From Camellia lanceoleosa (taxonomy: Eukaryota; Streptophyta; Magnoliopsida; Ericales; Theaceae): DNA of 64,000 nucleotides. Position 1 is the first letter of the stretch. Each line of letters opens with the position of its first letter. The DNA lies in the NCBI GenBank assembly GCA_025200525.1, contig CM045763.1, positions 85,650,131 to 85,714,130 of the forward strand, given 5' to 3'. Below are positions 55,136-64,000 of the stretch, in pieces. Position numbers and translations under genes: made by a program. The notes below the pieces were generated by a model. The model was given only the letters and a program-made list of their open reading frames with translations. It did no database searches and was not told the origin of the DNA.

Positions 55136-57184
55136 TCAATCCTCCGAATCAGTCTCCAATGGATCGATGTCTACTTGCTCATACGGTATTGGCACATTCA
55201 GCGAAACGCCAGCTGCAGCAAGGGCCCTGTGCCAACCATGTTTGAATCCCCGATTCTCAAACCGGGAGACCTGGTCCACATACTCGGCGAGCCCAGCCTC
55301 TTTCCCGGCTTCGAAAACTTTTGACTCGGCACTCTCTTTCGCCGCTTTCACCTCTGCCAACTCGGCCTCCAGGCCAGCAACGGCTTTTTTGGATAAGCAA
55401 AGTGCAGCTTCCAAGTCGTCGGCCTTCTTCTCGGCCTCCGCTCTCAACTTATCCGCATCACGAGCTTTCTCCACCGCAGCCTCTGCCCGAGAAGCTTCCC
55501 AGTTCGCTCTTAAAAACTCGTCCTCGGCCCTTTTCCTCCGGCCCTCCGCTTGCTCTCGCAAGCGACTAATCTCCTTGATGGCGTCGAGATGGCGGCGGCC
55601 CACATCGGCTATCCTACCAACGGCCTGCAAAAGAACAACTCAAAACAAGCATAACGCGAACAACGTTTGAATGAAGGAAAAATCAGAATACACACCAAAA
55701 GGGCCGACTGCGCGGCTAACATTGTCGCATTCAAATCCGGCTCGGTAGGAAAGCCTCCGTATCAGACGGTAATGACAAAGACGTTGCCACGCCAAACGCG
55801 ACCTCTGGGTCATTAAGTGCCGAGGCATCCGATGGAACCGGCATATTTCTCACCATTGGTCGAATCACAAAGGGCACGACCTCACCTGATCCCACCGTTC
55901 GAGGACGTTTGCCGCACTGATCTTTTAAACCGACCTCATGATCTCTAGAGCGTTTCTCCGACGTTCCCTCAACTTCCTGAACGGCTTCCCCAACCAGCGT
56001 GGATTCGGCACCCTTACTCGTTGCCGCCTCCCCAACAATTTGCAAGGATTTCGATTCAGTAACTGGGAGGGAACGCTGAGATTCAGCAGTGGGCGGTTCG
56101 GTTGAAAGGCCCTCCGCTCTTCTCCTTGCGGCCAACCTCTCCGCATTCGCCTTCTTAGCAAGCTTTGTCAGGCTTAACCCAGCCATGCCAGCAGAGCCTG
56201 AGACGGGAGGGTTATCTGTACGTTGAAGAGCGTCGTCAACAGGAACGTTCCCCGCGCCGCGAAGGGCGATCGTCGATCAATACCTCCTCAGTTGGCCTCG
56301 GTGATCGTCTGGCGATTTAGGTACTTAGTATTCTCCGAATCGGACCCTTCAAATCCTATCGCCTCAAATTTTGAAGTCGGACAAAATATGTGGGACGAGA
56401 AAATCTCCCCCTTTCGGAATCGGTATATTTTCGCGGTAGAAAAGGTCGATATCGTAGGCTCGTAGCAAAGCGAGCGTGAGCCGCCCTTCCTCGCTTATAA
56501 AAGCTGCGACGGTAGAAATAATTAAGAGCAATCGATGTACGAAAGAACGGCGTCGTCGATTGAAGCTAGGACTCTTTTCAACTCGTTCCCTGCATAAGAT
56601 AAGCCGTGAGATTCAAGAAAATAGGGTATGGCAGATACAAATGTTCAATATCAGCAAAAGGGCATTCGGCGACCTGGTTCGCCCCTACGTCTAGGAATAG
56701 GATCGACGCGATCCTCCCCCTCGCCGAATTCCCAGTTGCCACGGACAACGACCATGGCGTCATCGACTCGTTTTCGGTGGAAAGCATAGTGATCAACGAT
56801 GATCTGTGTCCTTAGCTCACGAGGAAATGCGTCCGTCTTGCGGAGGATCTGGCGAGCATATGATCTTAGAATGGCGAGGGATGCCGAGATTAATACCAAG
56901 GCGACGGTTCAACGCTCGACCCCATTATAATTCTAAAGAAATTTATATTAATTTGGGAAGGATCAAATCCCAATGGCGAAGAACGACCCTCGAAGCGGGT
57001 GAAGGAAGCGAACTCCCTCTGCGATCGACAAAAGGGGAAAGACAATCGAGGTTTCTTCCTCCCTCTCCATGTCGAGTGTGCGGTCCGCCACTAACGATAG
57101 GTGGACATCGTCAGGAATGGAGAAATGACGTCTAAAATCAACAACTCGACCCGGAGAAAGAAGGTCTCTTAAATACTTTGCCAT
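55136..57184 (-). pseudogene. Antisense ORF of Tat B (Transposase_28-like, with intron)
   Basis: Minus strand. It starts at 57184 with MAKYLRDLLSPGRVVDFRRHFSIPDDVHL in two readable parts, matching the start in element C (MGKYRFLVE, IPDDVHL). The middle (56960-56190) is frame-scrambled. From 56186 a 151-codon frame rich in Ala, Arg and Glu leads to a small frameshift near 55772. A GT-AG intron fits 55625-55695. The last exon, 164 codons, is a coiled coil (EISRLREQAEGRRKRAEDEF, LEAALCLSKKAVAGLEAEL) with an acidic end, ETDSED, stopping at 55136-55138. Likely nuclear or structural, but function is unknown. Confidence 0.72.
55625..55695 (-). other. Intron in antisense ORF of Tat B
   Basis: On the minus strand it starts GTGTGTATTC and ends TTCTTTTGCAG. 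It joins SALL to AVGRIADVGRR in frame once the upstream one-base indel is allowed for. 71 bp, with a T-rich tract before the acceptor. Confidence 0.65.
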
Positions 57185-57531
57185 AATCTATTGATTATAA
57201 GAATACTGTGACGGAGTAAACAAATTAGGAAAAGCTTGAGTCGAGAAGGGAAAACTTACAAAAGTGAAGAGTATCGCAGATGGAAGGGTGCAAGAATGAT
57301 TGAAGAAGCGATCTAGCGGCGGCGTCATAGAACATGAATTCGAAGGACACGGGCTCCAAGTCATAATGAATAGGCATGCACGAAGGGGCGGAGTGCGGCT
57401 GACGATTCAAAGGGGAGTAATTAAACAACCGCATAATAAGTCGAAGCCCCAAGAACTTCGGTTTGTAGTATTTGAAAATCATAGCCAAGCACCTCGTCCA
57501 ACTGCCGTTGACAAGATGCTTGGGGGGCAAT
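57185..57531 (-). promoter_or_regulatory. Antisense leader/promoter region and polypurine tract (Tat B)
   Basis: Lies between the antisense start codon and the 3' LTR. It must hold the antisense promoter if there is one, but it is much shorter than the 1.5 kb in element C. Its last bases, GCTTGGGGGGCAAT (57518-57531), are the plus-strand polypurine tract. Fragments of open frame on the minus strand here (for example DLEPVSFEFMFYD) are of unclear meaning. Confidence 0.5.
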
Positions 57532-57934
57532 TGTGGGAGCCGAGTAATTAAAGGGACGAAGTCTCGATACGCCTGAGGAGCCGGTGTTGAACGGCTCTTC
57601 GCTTCTGCCAAGACGCCGAGTAGGATCTTTGGGCCGAATATACTGGAAAAAGCGTGTCAGGATAAATGAAAGATTACATAAACAAAAGAAAAAAGTAGAC
57701 TCTGGCCCCAAGGCTGAAAAATGACTATAAATACAAGAGCTTCAGATTTATAAAGGTATGTAAGAAACACTTCTATAAACTTAGTAAGCAAGCTTTCTGG
57801 AGGGGAACTGACTTGTCCGTCAGAGTGCTAATTCCGGCACCCCCGACCGGAGTTTGTATTTTTGCAGGTGACTAGCAGAGGATCGTTGGCGTCTTCCAGG
57901 ATCTGAAGAGTATTTCCAAACCACATTCACCACA
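57532..57934 (+). mobile_element. 3' LTR of Tat B (403 bp)
   Basis: Pairs with 48337-48730. TATA box TATAAATA at 57726-57733. It looks like the cleaner of the two copies: bases missing in the left LTR are present here. Followed by the TSD copy AACTC (57935-57939). Confidence 0.92.
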
Positions 57935-57939
57935 AACTC

Positions 57940-58455
57940 TATCTTGTACTCTTCACAAAATGCTCTGAAAATTCAGCCATCGAACTGAGTGCCGTTGTCT
58001 GAGATTAGGGCTTTTGGTATGCCAAACCGAGTGATGATATTCTGCCAGACAAATTTCTTCACGTCTTTCTCTTTGATTGATGCCAAGGCTTCTGCTTCCA
58101 CCCATTTTGTGAAGTAGTCGGTTGTTGCAAGGAAGAACTTTCTGTTGCCGGGTGCTGTTGGAAGTGGCCCTACTATGTCCAATCCCCACATTGCGAAGGG
58201 CCATAGGCTAGTTATAGGTAGAAGTTCTCTGGCAGGTTGGTGTATTTGATGTGCAAACTTCTGGCATTTTTTGCACTTTTTGACATATTTCTCTGAATCT
58301 ACCTGCATGTATGGCCACCAATATCCTTGTGAAATTGCTCGGTATGCCAATGATCTTCATTCTTGATGGCTGCCACATACACCCTCATGTATTTCAAACA
58401 AGAATGTTTCCACTTTGCTGGGATGAACACATTTTAGGTAAGGTCCTAAGAACAA
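57940..58455 (-). pseudogene. Integrase N-terminal part and core (element C)
   Basis: Minus strand. The second half of the HHCC finger (VKKCKKCQKFAHQIHQPA), the core WGLDIVGPLPTAPGNRKFFL (first Asp), DYFTKWVEAEALASI, and FGIPKALISDNGTQFDG (second Asp) are all readable in one frame from 58350 to 57973. The first half of the finger, to the right, has a frame break near 58350-58450. Continues at 48336 across element B. Confidence 0.87.
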
Positions 58456-58459
58456 CTTT

Positions 58460-59479
58460 TTATATAATGCCCAAGGATGGGGAGAACCAAAATCGCTGCG
58501 ACTTTGCTCTTATTCTGTTGGCTTCTTTCTTCTCTTCTGGTAAGGTGCCGTCTTTCAGGAACAGTATGATGGGATCCATCCAAGAAGGGCCTAACTCTGC
58601 ACAACATACCTCTTCTGCTTCAGGGTCTTCAATGCTTGGTCTAGGTAGGTAGTCGATCAGCAATGGATGAGGGATGGAGGTGTCTGCCATTGAGGCTAAG
58701 CCTGCTAGTTCGTCCACTCTGCTGTTTTCCTCCCTGCCGATTTGTTCTATCCTAACTACATCAAATTTCTTGATCTCTGTTCTGACCAACTCTTGGTATT
58801 TGGCCATCCTATCATCCTTCGCTTCGTAGTCACCAGATATTTGGTTTACCACTAGTTGTGAGTCGCTGTAAACCATTAGCTCGGTAGCCTTCATGTAGAA
58901 TGCTAACTTAAGACCTGCAAGAAGCGCTTCATACTCCGCTTCGTTGTTTGATGCTGGGAAGCCAAGGTTGACTGCCTGCTTCACTACTAGGCCATCTAGA
59001 GAGATGAGGACTATACCAAGTCCTGCTCCATGCCGGTTGGATGCTCCATCCACAAAGAGCTTCCACATCTCTCCAACGAATAACTTCCAGCAAGTGGAGG
59101 GATCAGATGATGCCTTGGGATCTTCCTGGTTGCTGGTGTCTTCTACCAGGTCCATGCTGGCTGCCAGTCCCTCGCAATCTGATTGTACCAAGTCTTTAGT
59201 TGTTGGTGAGTCTTGACTTGGTGTAGCATGGTTTGCCTCCTTGTTGTTTTGTTTACTCTGGTCTGCCTTGGAGTCTGATTGAGTATCCTGTACCAGGGGT
59301 TGCGCTATTCTGGCGTCAACTTCCATCCCTAGTTCGGTTGCGTCAGTCAGGTCAACTGGGCAAATATGATGACTTCCAGGAGTGAATTCTGCGACGAAGT
59401 CTGCCAAAGATTGGGCCTTTACTGCGGTTCTAGGTTGGAACTTGATGTCAAATTGTCCCAACTCTACTGCCCACTTCAA
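58460..59479 (-). CDS. RNase H end and archaeal-type RNase H, open 339-codon segment (element C)
   Basis: Minus strand, one open frame. It begins [17 protein letters not shown] (end of the gypsy RNase H and connection). A Ser/Asp/Gln-rich linker of about 90 residues follows. Then the archaeal-type RNase [21 protein letters not shown] (catalytic Asp), [20 protein letters not shown] (Glu), [20 protein letters not shown] (Asp) and [11 protein letters not shown] (Asp). All four acidic residues are present. The last 90 residues lead into the integrase N-terminus. The start is only where the frame opens. The best-kept dual-RNase-H segment in the window. Confidence 0.88.
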   Translation of the reverse strand: MKWAVELGQFDIKFQPRTAVKAQSLADFVAEFTPGSHHICPVDLTDATELGMEVDARIAQPLVQDTQSDSKADQSKQNNKEANHATPSQDSPTTKDLVQSDCEGLAASMDLVEDTSNQEDPKASSDPSTCWKLFVGEMWKLFVDGASNRHGAGLGIVLISLDGLVVKQAVNLGFPASNNEAEYEALLAGLKLAFYMKATELMVYSDSQLVVNQISGDYEAKDDRMAKYQELVRTEIKKFDVVRIEQIGREENSRVDELAGLASMADTSIPHPLLIDYLPRPSIEDPEAEEVCCAELGPSWMDPIILFLKDGTLPEEKKEANRIRAKSQRFWFSPSLGII

Positions 59480-59482
59480 GAT

Positions 59483-59847
59483 TCACCCAGAAAAGTTCGC
59501 CCTCTCAAACAAAGTTTTTAGTGGGAAAGCTGTGAGGACAACAATGGTGTGGGCGTGAAAGTAGTGCGCCAATTTCCTGGAAGCCATCATCAAGGCCAAT
59601 GCCAGTTTTTCCAGTGGCAAGTACCTTGTTTCGGCTCCCAGTAATGTCTTGCTGACATAAAAGATAGGCAGGTGTTGGACTCCTTCCGTTCGGACCAACA
59701 CTGCGCTAATTGCGTACTGAGAGACCGCCAGGTACAAGAAAAGTACTTCTCCAGGTATTAGGGTAACCAGCAGCGGTGGTGAAGACATATATTCCTTTAG
59801 GCTCTCCAGAGCTCGGTCGCATTCTTCGTCCCACTCGAACTTGGCTT
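59483..59847 (-). pseudogene. Gypsy RNase H (element C)
   Basis: Minus-strand frame 59788-59483: GEVLFLYLAVSQYAISAVLV, then IFYVSKTLLGAETRYLPLEK and ALALMMASRKLAHYFHAH, ending in a stop at 59483-59485. The first catalytic Asp is missing (Gln at the LYLAVS block), as in element A (Asn). Probably already without activity in the ancestor. Confidence 0.83.
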
Positions 59848-60920
59848 TTAAAGCTTGGAAGAATGGTCGTAGTCTTCTAACGACCGGCTTATGAACCGAT
59901 TGAGCGCAGCTGCCATGCCGATGAGATGCTGCACTTCCTTTACTGAGTTAGGCCTCTCTAGGTCCTGAATAGCCTTGATCTGAGATGGGTCTGCCTCAAT
60001 ACCCCGGTTGGTTACTAGGAAACCTAGGAATTTGCTAGATCCTACTCTGAATGCACACTTCGACGTGTTGAGGCGTAACTTGTGCTTCTTCAGGATCTCA
60101 AACATCTCCTCTGGGTCCTTGAGATGGTTATTCTCATCTTTGCTTTTGACCACCATGTCGTCGATGTAAGCCTCCATTGTTCTGCCTAACAATGGCTCAA
60201 ACATCTTGGTGACCATTCTCTGGAACGTTGCCCCTGCGTTCTTTAGGCCAAAGGCATTACCTTGTAACAGTACAATCCTCTTGGAGTTGTGAAGGATGTG
60301 ACCTCCTGGTCTGGTTCATGCATGGCGATTTGGTGGTAGCCTCTGTATGCATCCAGAAAGCTAAGTCGGTTGTGCCCCGCCGTCAGGTCTACCAGTTGAT
60401 CTATCCGTGGTAGAGAAAAGCTGTCTTTTGGGCATACTTTGTTGACTGTTTTGTAGTCGACATAAACACGCCACTTGCCATTCTTTTTAGGCACTACGAT
60501 TGTGTTGGAGATCCATCTTGGGTAGTGCACCTCTCTTATTGCTTCTACCTCCAGCAGGTTTCCTACTTCTTCCGCCACTATTTCGACGTGGTGGCGTGCC
60601 GACCTGCGCGTACACTGAATGATTGGTCTGGCGGATTGGTGGACATTGAGTTGGTGGCAGATGAAGTTGGGATCAATGCCTGGCATGTCGTATGGTGTCC
60701 AGGCGAACACTTCGATGTTAGAGGTCAAAAATTCCAATACCTCTAACCTCTCCGTGTTAGACAACGACGAACCGAGCAAAAAGAACTTATCCGGGTTCTT
60801 TTCATCCATTCTTACCTCTACCAAGTCTTCCACTGCTTTCTGACTTGCCGCTTTGCCTACATCTGCGAATAGTTCATTACTCTCAGGTTCTTCTACTGAA
60901 TGAACATATCCTTTGGCAGC
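59848..60920 (-). pseudogene. Reverse transcriptase (element C)
   Basis: Minus strand, two frames joined by one frameshift near 60240. The first, 60833-60243, has FAWTPYDMPGIDPNFICHQL, TIVVPKKNGKWRVYVDYKTV, CPKDSFSLPRIDQLVDLTAG and [20 protein letters not shown]. The second, 60216-59848, has the catalytic [10 protein letters not shown] (YIDD at 60157-60168) and [20 protein letters not shown]. About 320 residues, the normal size. Only the one-base shift in the VMPFGLKNAG block and a few substitutions spoil it. Confidence 0.88.
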
Positions 60921-60925
60921 GCGGC

Positions 60926-62848
60926 TATAGCGATCCCGGGTTTACCCTTATTGTATAGTGGTCCGGACATACGTCCGTGGATGTTGGTGGTGGATTGTTG
61001 TCTTGTTTACGTCCTTTCATATATTGTATTTGAGTTATAGGATGTGTTGGGCAGGTTTGTTACAGGTTGGTTGGGTTTAGAAACCAAAACTAGTTGCCCA
61101 GATTTTGACCCTTCCGCTCGAGCGGGGAGTTTGACGCTCGAGCGGGGATCTTGTTGTTGCTTGTACGCTCGAGCGGGGATTTTGGCGCTCGAGCGGGGAA
61201 TACACCCATCCAGTACTTTTCTCTGCGTTGTGTTGGGCCTTCGGCGAGATTGCCCGCCGGACCGGGGTCTTGGTCTGTCGAGATGCTGAGAGTGTGCATC
61301 CGACGCTCGAGCGGGAGTTTGGCCGCTCGGCGAGTTCGGAGTGCCGCTCGGCGGATTTGGCGCCGCGGGGCGATCGGGTTTAAAGATCCGAGTTTTGACT
61401 TTTCAAATCACTTTTTCTTGTTCTTTCTCTCTCTCACTTTCCCAAAACACAACTTTGAGAGCCTCTCTCTAAAACCGGCCCTTCTCTCTTGATTTGTTCT
61501 AGTAGGAGTGGTTTGCTCGTCTTGGGCCTTCACCAAAGTTGTGTTGATCGTCGAGGGGTTTGTTTTAATCTGAAAATTTCGGGATTTGGAGCACTTTGAG
61601 TTTTGTCACCTCATCCCTTGGAGCCCAAACTTTGAGGTAGGGATATCCTACTCCTCTTTATGGATTCTGTCTTGAATTTTGACATTTTGATGTGTTGGGG
61701 ATAGTTGTGTAATTTTGAGAAAGTTTGGGGCTTTTATGCAATTTTATAAGAGTCTGGGGTTTTGTTCTAAATAAACCAATATGTATGTTTAGTACATAGA
61801 AATGAGATTAATGTGGAATCATTGATGAGAATGGAACCTTTAGGGTTGAATGTTAATTATGGAAAATGCTATAATTATATTGTTTAATTAATTGGGATAA
61901 TTAATTGTGGAATTGAGATGTTGATTATATATCCATTGTGCATTTATTTTCTGTATAGAAATAACTGCTTTGGGCTATCGGTGGAGGATAGTCGTGTTTG
62001 TTGTAGACAATGTATGATGATTAGGTGAACTGAAACTAATCTGCGGAAAGTGTCATGGAACTTGACGATTTGTAGAATACATCAATTGTATTCATTAATT
62101 GTATATAGAACCAATGTGTTTATATGCATTATATGTAGAGGAGGAGATGGGGGATGTACTCCGCGGTTTAGGAGAAGATGGGGGATGTACCTCTAAACCG
62201 GATAGTGTTGGGAGAAGATAGGGGATGAACTCCGGAGGCACAGCTCATATGCTTGTCTTGAAAAATATAGATACAGCCCATGTGCTTGTCTTGGAAATGT
62301 GAAGTAGCTTATACGCTTATCAGTGGTTGTATAGATATAACTAATATGTTTATCTATGTTGAAATGGAAAGGAAGGAAATATAGACTTGAATGTCTTGGA
62401 ATTGTAGTAAATTGTAAATGAATGTGAAAGTGTTGACCAATGTATCAACTGTTAATCTGTTAGGCGTTATTCATAATTGGTTTAGTATATTTCTACTGGG
62501 CTGTGGCTCACCCTTTATGGGGATATCATTTTCAGGTACCTGCAGCATGCCACCTCCAAGGACTTAGCTTGGGAGGCTAGTGGTGGATGGACTTTTTGAC
62601 TTCTATTTACTTTTGATGTGTTACATGTAACTTCAAGCCAAGGGCTTTACGTGTATTGAGCTAGAGCTCTCTTGATTGTAACCAAGTGTTAACTTGGAAA
62701 GTTGTAAGCCTTTAAGGCACCCGCTTTTATTGTTTACATGTAATACTTTTGTACAGGACAGTTCAGTTAAATAGAAGAAGGTGGACTTTTATTATGTTGA
62801 TGCATGTTTAATTGATGGGTTTATTGTCATTATTTTGAGGGCGTTATA
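60926..62848 (-). mobile_element. Solo LTR S2 (1,923 bp, TSD GCGGC)
   Basis: Flanked by GCGGC on both sides (60921-60925, 62849-62853) in the coding sequence between protease and RT of element C. Removing it and one TSD copy restores the reading frame. On the minus strand it starts TATAACGCCCTC and ends GGATCGCTATA, so the usual TG...CA ends have become TA...TA. It contains five exact CGCTCGAGCG palindromes (61115, 61135, 61166, 61186, 61304) and the CTGGGCTGTGGCTCACC block, shared with S1 and E. Probably a chromovirus-type LTR. Confidence 0.85.
61050..61380. repeat. Cluster of CGCTCGAGCG palindromes in S2
   Basis: Five exact copies of CGCTCGAGCGGGG or CGCTCGAGCGGG plus decayed ones, at spacings of 20, 31, 20 and 118 bases. 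Each is a 10-bp perfect palindrome. The same word is found in S1 (four) and in E (one, with further decayed copies). Confidence 0.85.
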
Positions 62849-64000
62849 GCGGCTGCCATTCACCGTAACAAAGCACTGCTTCGATATGATCTAATCTCCA
62901 TAGACTTCTTCTATTACTCCGGTGTCGTTGGGGAACCGCATTACTTGGTGGTAGGATGACGCCACCGATCGCATGGCATACAGCCATGTTCTGCCCAAGA
63001 TGATGTTGTAAGTGGAGGGGACCTTCAACACCCAGAACTCCACTTGTTTTGTCACACTCTCTGCTCTGACTGGGAGGATTATTTTGCCGACGGGCCATTT
63101 TGGCATGGAGTTGAATCCGATCAGGAGAGATACGGCAGGTGCCAAATCTTTATCTTGTAACTTCAATTGTTTAAAGGTTTTATAGTACATGATTTCACAT
63201 GAACTACCCTGGTCAATCAGAATCCGCTTGACGTCAAAATCCTTGACTCGGAGAGTAATGACCAGGGCATCATTGTGAGGGCAATATATCCTTGCTAAGT
63301 CTTTATCCGAAAAAGACATGACATTCGTGGCCTCTGTCTTCCCCTTCTTGATGGCAGGTTGGGCACTTAGCACTTCTCTCAAGTGCTCAGCCTTTTTAAT
63401 TGATCCTCTGAGCTCGCATACACGCTCAGGTTCGAAGACTCCATGTATCACGTTGATTACGCCTTGAGGTGGGGCGTCGATCGGCATTCCGTTGGGGTTA
63501 TTATGGTCCTGGGGGGCTGGCTGTGCCCCTCCTTCAATGTATTTATCCAGGTGGCCTGCCGCCACCAATTCCTCCAGGTGCTGTCTCAATGGCGTGCAAT
63601 TCTCAGTGCGGTGCCCCTTTTCTTTATGGAAGGTGCACCGTGACCTGTCGTCGTAGTCCTTCTGAACCTCGCCTAGCTTGGCTGGCCACTTGACGAAAGG
63701 CTCGTCTTGAATCTCGTTAAGTATTCGGTAGATCGGTTTCTTGAAGATCGTGGTTATGGCAGTGCGGACTCTCAACCATCTTTTGTCCTGGTCTTCTCCG
63801 ATGTCTCTTCTGCCACGTCCGTTTCTGTTCGGACGGTCTACCGTGTTGACCTTTGCTGAGACCTTCTTTTCTGGTGCTGCGGTCGCGCCAGATTTTGCTT
63901 TGACACGTGCACCATCCTCTTCTACCCTGATGTGCCGATGCACTCTTTCCATTAGGGCTTCCATGGTGAGGGGCGGTGTCATGGTGATAGAGTCCCTTAG
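62849..64000 (-). CDS. gag C-terminus and protease, open 363-codon segment (element C)
   Basis: Minus strand, open from 63982 to 62891 and continuing out of the window to the right. Gag part: MEALMERVHRHIRVEEDGAR, KPIYRILNEIQDEPFVKWP, then the variant zinc knuckle CTFHKEKGHRTENC (about 63625-63584). Protease: VKRILIDQGSSCEIMYYKTF (D-Q-G, near 63185-63210), then YNIILGRTWLYAMRSVASSY. A stop at 62891-62893 breaks the frame, but the same frame goes on to QCFVTVNG and the S2 insertion site. The first ATG is internal; the true gag start is outside. Gag coats the RNA, and protease would process the polyprotein. Confidence 0.87.

Larger units (their letters stand above)
48337..57934 (+). mobile_element. 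Complete Tat-lineage retrotransposon B (9,598 bp, TSD AACTC)
   Basis: Full-length element nested in the integrase gene of C. LTRs of 394 and 403 bp, both TGTGGGAGCC...CACCACA, are flanked by a perfect 5-bp duplication AACTC (48332-48336 and 57935-57939). Inside: primer site, shortened gag, protease, RT, RNase H domains, integrase, two minisatellites, an antisense ORF and a polypurine tract. It must be the youngest Tat copy here, since it lies inside C. Yet coding regions outside RT are full of small indels, many next to CG or GG, an odd pattern for a young element. Confidence 0.93.
42200..64000 (-). mobile_element. Tat-lineage Ty3/gypsy retrotransposon C, minus orientation (5' end outside window)
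   Basis: Reading right to left: gag and protease (63982-62891), RT (60833-59848), gypsy RNase H, archaeal-type RNase H (to 58460), integrase (58450-57940, then 48336-47740), 3' region with minisatellites, antisense ORF on the plus strand (44103-46009), polypurine tract and 3' LTR (42526-42200). It is interrupted by Tat B (48337-57934), solo LTR S2 (60926-62848), a hAT-like fragment and a small cluster at 46402-47329. It landed in the LTR of element E after TTTAT (42195-42199). Confidence 0.88.

Noticed and set aside
57225..57711. 128-codon and 96-codon minus-strand ORFs next to the 3' LTR of Tat B as separate genes
   Set aside because: They overlap the polypurine tract and LTR. No motif supports them; at most they overlap the antisense leader.

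Overview
The window looks like heterochromatic, repeat-rich DNA from a flowering plant, probably a eudicot. Every coding segment I could recognise belongs to a transposable element: Ty3/gypsy elements of the Tat lineage, Ty1/copia, Cassandra TRIMs with 5S-rRNA-like LTRs, chromovirus-type LTRs, PIF/Harbinger and a hAT-like fragment. I found no convincing host gene, rRNA array or tRNA gene. Species cannot be told from the sequence.

The window is a nest of insertions that can be untangled with target-site duplications (TSDs). LEFT NEST: a degraded copia element (16415-22952, + strand, 5' part outside the window) was hit in its gag region by Tat element A (1-16414, + strand). A carries gag-PR-RT-RH-archaeal-type RH-INT, then a 24/27-bp minisatellite, an antisense ORF, and a 587-bp 3' LTR. 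A was in turn hit by a 4,678-bp solo LTR (F1, TSD CTTAG) and a 2,414-bp solo LTR (S1, TSD AGAGC). The same copia was hit by a palindromic, head-to-head double Cassandra element (18251-19433) flanked by one TSD, CTAAT.

MIDDLE: AT-rich DNA with a PIF/Harbinger element (26210-29838, TSD TTA) that carries a broken Myb/SANT-like gene and a truncated transposase.

RIGHT NEST: a large non-coding LTR element E (30355-42199, minus orientation, about 3.3-kb LTRs, Met-tRNA primer site) contains a second giant solo LTR (F2, 4,585 bp) in its right-hand LTR. That LTR was then cut by Tat element C (42200 to beyond 64000, minus orientation). C contains a complete younger Tat element B (48337-57934, + strand, TSD AACTC), a third solo LTR S2 (60926-62848, TSD GCGGC), a hAT-like insertion in its antisense ORF, a foldback MITE and a copia LTR fragment.

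The three Tat elements share one architecture: gag-pol on the sense strand, element-specific minisatellites in the 3' untranslated region, and an antisense ORF that starts near the 3' LTR and reads back toward pol. In C this antisense gene has a visible leader intron, a coding intron and CT-rich leader DNA. I read it as an independent transcription unit. Most coding regions are interrupted by stops or frameshifts. The longest intact stretches are the copia RT-RNase H (443 codons), the C gag-PR segment (363 codons) and the C RNase H segment (339 codons).
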